Below are positions 1 to 10,434 of a DNA stretch of 64,000 bases, piece by piece (the first letter of the stretch is position 1; each line of letters opens with the position of its first letter). Where the stretch lies: contig CAJNOL010000641.1 of assembly GCA_905250125.1 (NCBI GenBank), positions 52,029 through 116,028 of the forward strand, given 5' to 3'. Position numbers and translations under genes: made by a program. A model generated the notes under the pieces. It saw only the letters and a list, made by a program, of their open reading frames with translations, made no database searches and had not been told where the DNA came from. The DNA comes from Rotaria sordida. Its lineage: Eukaryota > Rotifera > Eurotatoria > Philodinida > Philodinidae.

Positions 1-269
1 GATTCAAAATACATTGCATTTAATGTGATTAGAAGAGGACTTGTTTTTTCAAATTGTTTTTCTATTCGTTCAAGACATTGATGAGCCATTGATTCTTTTG
101 AACAATGTAATGCTGATTTGAATACTTGTTCAAGTATTAACCATTTTTCATCTCCTAATATTGATAAATCACATTCAGATAAAATGTTTGCCCATAATTC
201 AATTATTTCATCGTGTAAATGATAATCTTCATCACGGTATTTACGAAGTTTTTCAATAGCTGATTCCAT
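1..269 (-). CDS. EMC2: ER membrane protein complex subunit 2, N-terminal exon (partial)
   Basis: The first coding exon reads 89 codons from the ATG at 267-269 and runs off the window edge. The sequence contains ELWANILSE, GDEKWLILEQVFKSALHC and HQCLERIEKQF, which follow the N-terminal helical/TPR region of EMC2 (TTC35) in order and spacing. EMC2 is the cytosolic TPR scaffold of the ER membrane protein complex, which inserts tail-anchored and multipass membrane proteins. A splice acceptor-like site (CATCTTTAG) sits 8 nt before the ATG, so the 5' UTR is joined there by cis- or trans-splicing. The rest of the gene lies to the left of the window. The family assignment is fairly safe; the exact 5' structure is not visible. 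Confidence 0.8.
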   Translation of the reverse strand, partial: MESAIEKLRKYRDEDYHLHDEIIELWANILSECDLSILGDEKWLILEQVFKSALHCSKESMAHQCLERIEKQFEKTSPLLITLNAMYFE

Positions 270-408
270 TTTGTTTCCTAAAGATGATGTTAAATTATTT
301 TAGAATAAGAAAAAAATATAAACGACAGAGGAAATGTGATATGGATCAATCCTTTGTCCAATACTTCAAATTTTGATAGATTACCAACTATAGCCAATAC
401 GATTAAGA

Positions 409-2056
409 TTAACCCTTTACCCCCTAAAACCGATCCGGCAAAGTTAGTACCGATTCAAGTATAGGGATAGTGTAAATACGGGCCCAATATGCCAAGAATG
501 TAGCCAAATTTCGGTGAAGCTCTTTCCCTGCGATACTTAAAAATGGGTCGAAAACGACCCATTCGGGTTGAGTGACATGAAAATTCAATTTTTTTCAACA
601 TGCTATTTTTATGATTCTGCTGGATTGTTTATGCTGAATTCCGATGACCTGACGTGTTTCTTTTCGTAACAATAATTTTTTCTGCAAAATCAAATTTTTC
701 AAAAATGATATTAGATTCATTTAATTATTTTTAAACGAAATTTTACAATGAACAACACAAAATAAGCCTTAATGTGTAGTGATAGAACGTAAGAAATAGA
801 CAATGGATACAGGGATGAACATTGACATATGATAAACACAGTGCCACCGTCAATGAAAGAAAAGAAACGATTTCGTTCTCATGATNNNNNNNNNNNNNNN
901 NNNNNNNNNNNNNNNNNNNNNNNNNNNNNNNNNNNNNNNNNNNNNNNNNNNNNNNNNNNNNNNNNNNNNNNNNNNNNNNNNNNNNNNNNNNNNNNNNNNN
1001 NNNNNTAGAAAAGGAATTCAGCTCTTAATAATGAAGAGCATTTTGTAGAGCTTGAAATTCTACATCTTTTGATATAAAAAGAGTAGTTTTTGTAAAACCG
1101 AGTTCGGAGAAAATTGGCCACGAACAGTACGATTCTGTTAACCCAAGGTATTTTCTTAATATTTTGTGGTTTTTGAAGTAGAAACAATTAAGCTTAAAAA
1201 AATAAAGACACCACTACATACATCGAAAAATTCGGCATCGATTAGTAACAAGAAGAAATTTTTGAACTATAATTAACCGAACAAAAATTTTAGTTTAAAA
1301 GTGTCTCATTTTGCAGTTGAGCAAATGCTATTTTTGTGATATCGAATACCTTTAATGCTACACGAGAAGGACAAATACTTATTTCGCAAAGAACATATCA
1401 ATAAAATCTACACAAAATTCTCTATCTTTTGACATCACAACGAAACTTTCTCATCCAGTCTAACTTGAGAAAACGGCCTATCAAAAGCCGGCAATTTCTT
1501 CTGGTCCACTCGTTATCTATGTCTCAATCCAAAAAAAGACAAATTCTCCCGTCATTTGACTATTTTTAACTCTACAAAAGTTGTTAATAAGAAAATATCC
1601 TAATTATCCAATCATATTAACGAGAGGAAGTCATTTCAGAAAAATAAAAATTTTATGTCACTCGACCCGAATGGGTCGAAAACGACCCAAATTGACTTGA
1701 AGGATGGTGTGCGTTCTCGAATCATTAGCAAATCCATTTGATCTTTCTTTCAAAGAGGTTAGTGTAGTAGCAGTACACATCAACAATTAGAATGTCTGAG
1801 TACTCAATCTACGTAAATAAGAAAAAGCAATAAACTCAGAAAACGGCCTTTTTCACATTTTCGAAAATTCACAATTTTTTGACTCAAATAAGTCGAGTAA
1901 AGAATGATTGAGGAGAAATTCTTTTTTTACGCATTTATAGCTCATTCAATTCTCTATACAAATATTCCACTATCTTCTCAATCAGACGTTTTTTTACTAA
2001 ATTATGTAAATCGTACGAATGGGTCGAAAACGACCCAGCCGGGGGTAAAGGGTTAA
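409..2056. mobile_element. piggyBac-type non-autonomous DNA transposon (TTAA duplication)
   Basis: The inner termini are CCCTTTACCCCC (413-424) and its exact reverse complement GGGGGTAAAGGG (2041-2052). Each is flanked by TTAA (409-412 and 2053-2056), the target duplication expected of piggyBac superfamily elements. The element is about 1.64 kb. Three copies of an 18-nt palindrome, TGGGTCGAAAACGACCCA, occur at 544-561, 1672-1689 and 2020-2037. The first two are embedded in a longer inverted pair (544-578 with 1656-1689). No transposase reading frame is visible, though 120 bases in the middle are unknown. It is best read as a deletion derivative mobilised in trans. Confidence 0.8.
886..1005. 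other. Assembly gap (120 N)
   Basis: There are 120 undetermined bases inside the piggyBac-type element. Frames reading through it have no meaning. Confidence 0.99.
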
Positions 2057-3604
2057 GATTGGAAGTCGATAGACAGAGTCATCTACTTGGATTACGGGAT
2101 TTATTGCCGCAGCCTTTACTGCCGTTGTAAATGTCTACTATTTTAGATAAGTTTTCATATAAATTACATAAAAAAAAAGTAGTTGTAAACAAACTATTGT
2201 TCAAATAATCATTTTTTTTAAAGATACATAATCGTTGAAATTTAAACGAAAAAAAAATCTTTGTTCTATTTCTCTAATTGTTCTCATTTTTTTCAATGCA
2301 GGGACATTGAGAAATTGAACGATTCATAGAATACAAAAAAAGTGATTATTTTACATTATCAAAATTTTTCCAATGATTTTTTTTTAACGCGGGAACATCG
2401 GACATTGAATGATTCATGAAAATTTTTTTAAAATGGTTATTTTTAGATTATCTAAATTGAAAAAAAGGAAGGAATGTGGGGGATGCTTAAATTCGATCGG
2501 TGTTTGTATTGTAAAATAGCTCGTGAATTTGAATTGAATATAGCCATCTGACGAGATACGAGTGCTGTATCTGGAACCGACTTAAATCAACATAGATCCA
2601 ATTCAGAAATGATTAAAATGAGACGACCTATTTTAATTCCCAATTAAAGATAAGTTGGGGTAGACCAAAATTTTCTCCACTTTTGAGCAGTATAGAATCT
2701 ACATTTACAAATGAAATGAGACGAGAAAGAAAGATAAACATGTACATAATTAATTTGCCATCTTAAAATGAACTCATCGAAAATATGTTATTTAGATGAC
2801 AATTAACTGAAATTTTATGAATTCATTAAAAATATCTTCTAAAACGATAGTAAATTATTATTAACTATCTTCTAAGAAAATATTTTTGATGAATGTTCAT
2901 TTCGACATGTGTTTATCAAATAAAAATCGTAATCGACATTATATGTCATTACCTTCATATAGTATGTACTCTATTGATTTCAAATTTAAATAATCTGAAG
3001 AAACTACTGATCTAATATGGACATGTTTAATTTATTTATATATGTCAATATTCAATGTCAAATAAGTGAAGAATATGTGTAATAACTTGAATTAGTCTGT
3101 AGATCAATGTTGAGTTTCGAATTCATATCGATGAACTCCGATGGAGTAATGGCATTTCAATAAATACAATTATCAATTGATCAAGTAAGTGTGAATCTGC
3201 AAAGTCATGAAAAATTTTAAACTACAAAGACTGTTTCAATGGAAAACTGTTCATCAGTATTCAAATCTTGACTTAGTTCATCCTTTGAGGATTGTATGAC
3301 CTAAGATGTTATTGTTTCATTAGAGCTCATCATCAATAAGAGTTCCAAATTCGGCGTCGATCTAAAGATTAATTTAATTGTTTGGTTACCAACAAAAGAT
3401 ACACATACATAAAATAGAGTGGCTTTACATCACGTACATTGTCATTTATTAATGCATGAGCCTAAAACAAGCCGTAACAAAATGATAATGTGGGAAGTTA
3501 TGATAAAACTTATGACGCATATGTGTCAACGGTTACTCAAGGGTTAAGTTTTAATTCATACACTCTACTCGATCCGACATTGAATGTGTTCAATATCGGA
3601 TTTG
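2057..3604. other. Intergenic, no gene seen
   Basis: AT-rich DNA without a convincing exon or homology. It contains several short A and T runs. The flanks belong to the piggyBac-type element and the foldback element. Confidence 0.6.
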
Positions 3605-4672
3605 AGATTAAACGTAATCTTACGAGAGAACGTTTTCAGGTGTCTCCCTTTGATTTCAACAATTTTTTGCCTATAGATACTGTTCAATGTTCTAGTAAAA
3701 ATTCTTAAAGGATTTGGATTCCTATCATTTTCTTCAAAAGTTAAGAACGTTTTAATTTTGCTTCCATGTTGTATAACATATAGCGTGAGCCATAAATAGT
3801 AGCACTACGATAAAAAAATGAAAAATTTCCTCATTAGTTCAATCAAATGGACTGATTTTTTAGTTATTGTTGGAAGTTTATTCAAAGCTTTTTTTCATAC
3901 GGATAAGGTACCCAAATACTACTATTAAGTATTATTGTTAGTATCATGAAAGTCATTTTACTTGTTATCAAGTAAAACAAAAGCACATGTTTAGTGTTTC
4001 ATAGATAATATTGAGTTGTCATCTAAAAGAATAATAAGAACAAATTACAATGAACTTTATCAATGATTCTATATTGATGTACGTAAAGTAAAGTTTCAAA
4101 ACTAGTTAGCTTAAAAGTTAACGGTTACAAAATTTCGAATTTTCAAACAAAGAATACTGGTTTTTGCAAGAAACTTGGTGTTTTGATACACAAAGGGCTG
4201 CAATTGTATATTTCATTTATAGAGTACGAATTTCAAGATTAAAACTGACTAGTTTTAAAAAATTGGCTCTACAAACATCAATATAGAATCATTAATAAAG
4301 TTCATTGTAACTTGTTCTTATTATTCTCTTAGATGACAACTCAATATTATCTATGAAACGTTAAACAGGTATTTTTTTACTTGATCTTTGAATAAACTCC
4401 TAACAATAACCAAAAAATCAGCCTATTTCATTGAACTGATTGAGGAAATTTTTCATTTTTTTATCGTAGCGCCGCTATTTATGGCTCACACTATATGTTA
4501 TATACTATAGAAGTAAAATTAAAACATTCTTAACTTTTGAAGAAAGTGATAGGAACCAAAATCCTTTAAGGATTTTTACTAGAGCATTGAACAGTATCTA
4601 TAGACAAAATATCATTTAAATCATTGGGAAGGTACCTGAAAATTTCTCGCGTTAGTTTATATGGTAACATGT
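3605..4672. mobile_element. Foldback element A1 (long inverted repeat)
   Basis: The left arm (about 3605-4105) and right arm (about 4245-4672) are imperfect inverted copies of each other over roughly 430-500 bp around a spacer of about 140 bp. Matching landmarks include TTTGCCTATAGATAC (3667) with its complement near 4597-4611, the AAATTTCCTCA block (about 3826) with its complement near 4440, and the TTGAGTTGTCATCTAA block (about 4012) with its complement near 4331. No protein is encoded. A related copy lies at 26700-27272. Class and target-site duplication cannot be settled by eye. Confidence 0.75.
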
Positions 4673-6349
4673 ATTCAATTCAGTGCTAAGATAATCAATG
4701 TATACAAAAAAAAAGGAATTCGAAACTACAATTTGATATTTAATTGAAAAGTTTTTTAAAGAGGATAACAATGCAAAAGAATTCTTATTTTTATGATTAA
4801 GAACTAAAGCAAAAAAAAAAGAGTCTTATAAAATTTCTCATATACTTTTCGATAGAAATTCATGAAAATTTTAAGATCCTTATTATTCAAATACAGTAGT
4901 CGCAAGAAGTTCTACTAATGGATAAAAAGTACATAAACTTCAATTCTTTGTCTGATATTTTGACTAGAAATACAGCTCGATATACTTTGATCACAAGCAA
5001 TAACACGAGATTGATAGGTCTTAATGCAAAGAATTTATGATGAAAACATTGATCTTTTTCCTAGGGCTCAAAACAGTCTTTTCGGTACTTTTCTGGTTTT
5101 CCATTATTAAAATGCGTTGATCTCCATTTTCTTTTTTAACGCACGAAGATTCGCATCTCTATATTGTATCACAGATAGGATACTACAATCCACTGTAATC
5201 TTGAGGCGCAGGGAAGCATCTATTTTCTAGAATGTTCTCAACATGAATCTCTTCTTCATCAACGACTACGATCATGAAATATTCAAGAAAAACTTGATTA
5301 GAGTAGGACACTAACTGGAGAAAATTTTAAGGCAAATGTTTAAAATTAGCCGTAGATACCGATCACTTTTCGATGATTCTCATCAACTCTTATGTGGAGA
5401 TCATCATTCAAAGAATTCTTCATAAATTAGACAAACTAAAACTGTTTGACATGAAATTTTTCTCGGTGATAGAAGCAGCATTGAGCTATTGAATAAGAGG
5501 TCTAACGTCATAAGCTTTGTTTTCTATGTTGAGATATTCTTGTCTGAAGAAAAAATCTACGTTGAACTTCTAGCTCCTCTGTATGTCCTGATTAGTTCTT
5601 GCGATCAGAGTTCCACATGCTCTATGTATGGTCAAGTTATGAAACTAAAGAATTCAAATATTGGTACTTTTTACTTGGTAATAGAACCTATTGCAACTAC
5701 TAGTTTTAAAATTGATTTTAAAAATATATGCTGTTCAGTAAAAACTCATTTTCCTGTTAAATGGAACTTAAGAGAAGAAAAATTTTTTAATATAACTACT
5801 TTTAGTGTGTAAATAACTTTTAAAAACTCATCTATTCATTTCATTTCAAATAATTCATAAATTTTCACAAAAAACAACAATTATTTATTATAAATTCAAA
5901 AACAATCTATTGATCTTCATAAACAATATATTTTATCGTTTTATAAATTTATATTAAAAAAACAACCGTATAAATATATAAATTTAATGAACAAGAAAAA
6001 TCACGAATAACATCAATCGTAAGTTGATTAATTCTTCTTTTTTTTAGCAATCAATAGATATTCATAAACATAATTTCCTTTTTTACAATCGAACAAAAGA
6101 CATACTCTACTCTAGTACATGTGGAATGAATATGAATATTTTTAAGATAAAAAAGAAAAAGATATTTTTTCTTCTTCATGGGAATGTAAGTTGGCAATTT
6201 TTAATGATAAAAATTGGTTATAAATAGTAAAAACAAAAAGTCAGTTTGATATTTATCAACATCATTAACTTAAATTACATGTTTTTCTATTGAATAAATT
6301 TTAAGTTATAAAATACTTTTTTTTTTGTTTTCTTGCGTTAGACTTTTGT

Positions 6350-6388
6350 CACGTCTCGACTCTCATGAGATCGGAGCAAAGAGACGTG
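6350..6388. other. Perfect-stem hairpin with palindromic loop
   Basis: CACGTCTC (6350-6357) pairs with GAGACGTG (6381-6388). The loop contains the 10-nt palindrome TCTCATGAGA (6361-6370). It stands out by base composition from the surrounding poly-T and poly-A DNA. Its location, about 0.95 kb downstream of the 14-3-3 stop codon, allows a 3' UTR structure, but transcription there is unproven. Confidence 0.5.
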
Positions 6389-7104
6389 GATGGTCTCTAA
6401 ACGACAAAATGATGATTTTTTCTTTCTTTCTTTTTTTTTTTGTTTGTTTTATTTGTTTTTTTTTTGTTGCTGAAATCTTTCGAAATTCCCATTAGGAATG
6501 TCATTGAATGAAATATTAATTATCAAAACAAAAATCCATAGAATTTTCTAGTCTTTTTTGTGTCTAGGTAAAATAATTTTGACTAGAAATAATTCGAATA
6601 CTTTCGCATAAAAAATACATCGAATAATAAATTAAACATTAAATATACGTGTATATATATGAATAAAAAGAGGCGTAAAAAAAACGAGTAATTATCAATA
6701 AATCTATAAATGGAAAAAAATAGTATGTCGTACTCTGCTTTCGATTATAAAAATGAGTTGTCTGGGAAACATTTAATGATCAAGATGAATGTCGTGATGT
6801 GTATGTCTTTTATTTAATAGTTTCTAAGTTGATCGGAAGCTATATATAGATGTACTTGATGATTTTTCATTATTTCTAAAAGTCATTATATCAATATTGA
6901 ACTTTTTTTTTTTTTTGTTTTTAAGAAATAATTTTATTATGTGTATGTCTATGTAAAAAGTTTGTTTTCCTTCTTTTTTAATGTATGCAGAATTTTTTTT
7001 TCGTTTTCTACATGAAACATACGATGCCGACGATACATGAATAAGACGAACATTTTTAAGAAGAAAATGAACAAACAGCTAATGAGAAAAACTGATTACA
7101 ACCA

Positions 7105-7129
7105 ACACACACACACACACACACACACA
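7105..7129. repeat. (AC)n microsatellite
   Basis: Twelve uninterrupted AC units just downstream of the 14-3-3 coding region. Confidence 0.95.
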
Positions 7130-7336
7130 GAGAAAGAGAAAAAAAGTTGACATTGACAAACGAATAAAAATATAAAGAAAAAAAAAAGAGTATAAGTTGA
7201 TAGTGATGTTAAGAGAGAAAGAAAGAAAGAAAAAAAAAGTTTTTTTTATAAAGGTTTTTGTCAATTTGGCATGATGACCGGTTGTGTGTATGTGTGTTGT
7301 ACACAGACAAAAAAAAAAGAACAGAACAGAAAACAA

Positions 7337-7985
7337 TTACTGATGTTCTTCAACTGGATTGGGATCATCTGGATCGGGTGCGTCACTTGTCCATAACTAA
7401 ACAAAATCAAATTTTTCATCTAACAAAAAAAAACCTAAATATTTCTTACCGTAAGATTATCCCGGAGTAATTGCATGATAAGTGTACTATCTATAAAATA
7501 AATAAATAAATAAATAATAATCTTTTTTATCATTATGATTCATTTATATGACTAACCCTTGTATGAATCTTCATTAAGTGTATCAAGTTCGGCAATAGCA
7601 TCATCAAAAGCCTGTTTAGCCAAATGACAAGCACGATCAGGTGCGTTGAGAATTTCATAATAAAATACGGAAAAGTTCAATGCAAGGCCAAGACGAATTG
7701 GATGTGTTGGTTGCATTTGACCTTTAGCAATATCAAATGCATCATTATATGCACGTTGGGATTCATCAATAACTTCTGTTAAAAAGAACAAAAAAAATTA
7801 TTCTTCGTTTTCTTTTTTGTTTTAAATATTTTATTATTAAACATACTTTGACGTTCTTCGCCTGTTGCAACTTCAGCTAAATATCGATAATAATCACCTT
7901 TCATTTTTAAATAAAATACTTTTGATTCAGCCGTTGTTGCTTTTGGTATAAGATATTTATCAAGTAAAGACTAAAACATATCAAA

Positions 7986-8023
<38 letters not shown>

Positions 8024-8412
8024 TTTTTTCTTATTTACTAAAACTTCTTGACAAATATCTTTTAATTCCTTTTCAATTTTTTCACGATAATCTTTCGACA
8101 TTTGTTGTTTTCGTTCTGAACCTTCAGTTTTTTGTTCAATACTTGAAATAACACGCCATGATGAACGACGGGCACCAACAACATTTTTATATGCAACCGA
8201 AAGTAAATTACGTTCTTCATTTGTTAATTCATTATTTGATTCAGTAACCTTCTTCATAGCATTAGCCATATCGTCATAACTAAATTCATTATATTTTTAA
8301 TTAATATTAAAAAAAAAAACATATTCAAATAAATAAATAATATAATATAATCATACCGTTCGGCTTGTTCAGCTAATTTAGCACGTTGTACTTCTTCGTC
8401 CTTGTTTGACAT
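7337..8412 (-). CDS. 14-3-3 phosphoserine-binding adaptor protein
   Basis: Six exons: 8357-8412, 8039-8279, 7847-7970, 7557-7775, 7450-7490 and 7337-7396, with GT..AG introns of 53-76 nt in this reading. The joined protein has family landmarks in order: start [74 protein letters not shown], and a final [16 protein letters not shown] followed by an acidic tail ending EEHQ. These include the Lys/Arg/Tyr residues of the phosphopeptide groove. 14-3-3 proteins are cytosolic dimers that bind phosphoserine or phosphothreonine motifs in many clients. Length (about 246 residues) is normal for the family. The isoform class (epsilon or zeta-like) cannot be fixed by eye. Confidence 0.95.
7982..8020. repeat. 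(AAAT)n repeat in a 14-3-3 intron
   Basis: Nine or so tandem AAAT units fill most of the short intron between the second and third coding exons. A shorter run of the same unit lies in the intron near 7498-7517. Confidence 0.9.
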
Positions 8413-10434
8413 GATTGTTGATTGTTTGATTTAATAAGAAATAAAAATTTTACTAGTGAACAGAGACAAATAGATCTGTAAAATAGGACAACTGAAAATA
8501 TGTCAGTTATATATATATATATATATATACGAAAATTTTGTCAGATGAGAAATGGAGAGAGAGAGAGAGAAAGAGCGGAAAAAAATACATTGTACAATTG
8601 AGAAAGTTCGATACTTGCCCGTTCTCAGAATGCATCAGGAAGAGAAGGCGTAGGCATAGGGCAAGGATGCGTGTATGTGAGCAAAAGATAGACTAAAAGT
8701 ATTTATTTGCTTCTCTTTCTCTCTCTCTCTCTCTCGTGCTCGGACGCTTATATCGGCCGTAATAGCAAGCAAGTAGCGCTAGGCATAGAGAGGATAGGAT
8801 GCTTATATCGATTAGTCACTCAAACGAACAGAACGAGCATCGGACGGCGAACAATTTATGTTATACAACGCAGCGTCATTGCTTAGCAACTAACTAAGAC
8901 AGAAAAAAACAAAATTTAATAATAGATGTCACTATTTTTATCAATATATAAGATAGTTCATTATTGAACGTATGTAACTTTTCAATCATGATCGATTACA
9001 ACCGGATATAAATACTTAACTTTGAAGAAGCTCTTTCATTGAAAACTGCAAAGAAAAAAGAAAAAAGAATATCAATAATTTGATCAATTGAAGAAAGAAA
9101 AGAAAAAGGAACGTTCAATTAAACTTTGTTTGATATTATTATACATTTATTGATGATCAATTATTATTCATATAACTTTCTATCTATATTTAGTTAATAT
9201 TTGTAGTTATGCTTTAATTAATATATGAATAAATTCTTAATCATACGATGATTCATAAAATATAAAATTATTTTCTTCATTAAAAAATAATCATGCTTTT
9301 CAATTGTTTTTCATGCATAAACAATCTATCTTTTTGCTTTATTAGTATTCTTAATCGAAGTATATTAAATTTTCTATTTTTCGTTTTTGAATTAATTCGA
9401 TTTAATAAAACAAAACAAAAAATATATTTTTATAATATGAACTAGATAAATAAACAAAATAAATAATTAATAATAGTTATCGATAAGTCAATGATTAATT
9501 GTATCCATCAGATTTAGAATTTTCTTTCGTTATTTGCAATTCATTTATAATCTCGAGTTTCAATTCTTTTGATCAAATAATACTGAAAGGTTAGATATGA
9601 ATAGGCTTGATCTATTACATACAAAAAAACAAAATGTCTTATACATATTTGAAATGATTATGCATGATTTTCTATTTATATCCTTAGTTACAGATCTACA
9701 AAGAAAGGAAATGAAATTTGATGGTATAGGATTATTTCAAACTAATAAGAAAAAATTTCTGTTGTCACTCTTAATTAAATATATTCTATGAACATGTTAG
9801 GTTGATTTCATGAATAAATAATAATGACATACTATTTGTTTATAGTTTTTATGATCGTATATCTAGGAAATTATTTATAGAACATGACGTGTGTTTTATG
9901 ACTAGTGTATTCATGTAATCTAAGAGTTAACGTGTCAAAAAAAAAACAATAGATTAACAAAATAATCTAGATTACAAAGAAAAATGAAGAGATTATTGTG
10001 TACAACATGTCATCTTGTTTATTAAAATCGATATTATAATATGTTACATTTTCTGTATTATTATTTTGAAAAAAGATTTTTTCTAACATTTTTTTTTTTT
10101 GTTTTCTATGTAATTTTATTTTTCAAATAATGAAACATTAACAACCCATAAACATCTATAGACAGTTGAAAACTGTTAGATTGTCTTTTGTTTTTTTTAG
10201 AGAGAAAGAGAGAAAAAAAACGAGGAAAACAAAAAAACAAAAACATGTTTTAGTAGCGGAAGTTTGAAAGAAAAAACTATAACAGTTAGGCAAACAAAAA
10301 AAAAACACAACCTTATGAACTGTTAATAAGTTTCGATAAATATGAAGCTTTTTTTTTTCTTTCAACTCATGCAGAGAAAAAAAAAAAAACTATATAAAGT
10401 CATTGTTGTAGGAGAAAAAAATATGTATCACAGA
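8413..10434. other. 14-3-3 upstream region and Tudor gene 3' flank
   Basis: Upstream of 14-3-3 there is a (TA)n run (8507-8528), a (GA)n run (8551-8572) and a (CT)n run (8713-8735). These bracket the most GC-rich part of the local sequence (8600-8900), which may be the promoter region. From about 9000 to 10434 the DNA is AT-rich and shows no exon. The right end probably contains the 3' UTR of the Tudor gene. Confidence 0.5.

Larger units (their letters stand above)
4673..7336. other. Intergenic and downstream of 14-3-3
   Basis: Low-complexity AT-rich sequence. The right part (about 5850-7336) lies immediately 3' of the 14-3-3 gene on the minus strand and probably includes its 3' UTR. An open frame of 107 codons at 5489-5812 shows no recognisable domain and is probably chance. 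There is a CA repeat at 7105-7129 and a GC-richer hairpin at 6350-6388. Confidence 0.5.

Noticed and set aside
879..1187. Open frame running through the N gap
   Set aside because: Much of it is undetermined sequence and it lies inside a transposon remnant; no meaning can be attached.
5489..5812. 107-codon frame in intergenic DNA
   Set aside because: Starts at a TTG, not an ATG; no recognisable domain, no flanking exons and no support beyond length.
7079..7336. Phe/Leu-rich frame downstream of 14-3-3
   Set aside because: Product of poly-A and CA-repeat sequence; low complexity, not a protein.
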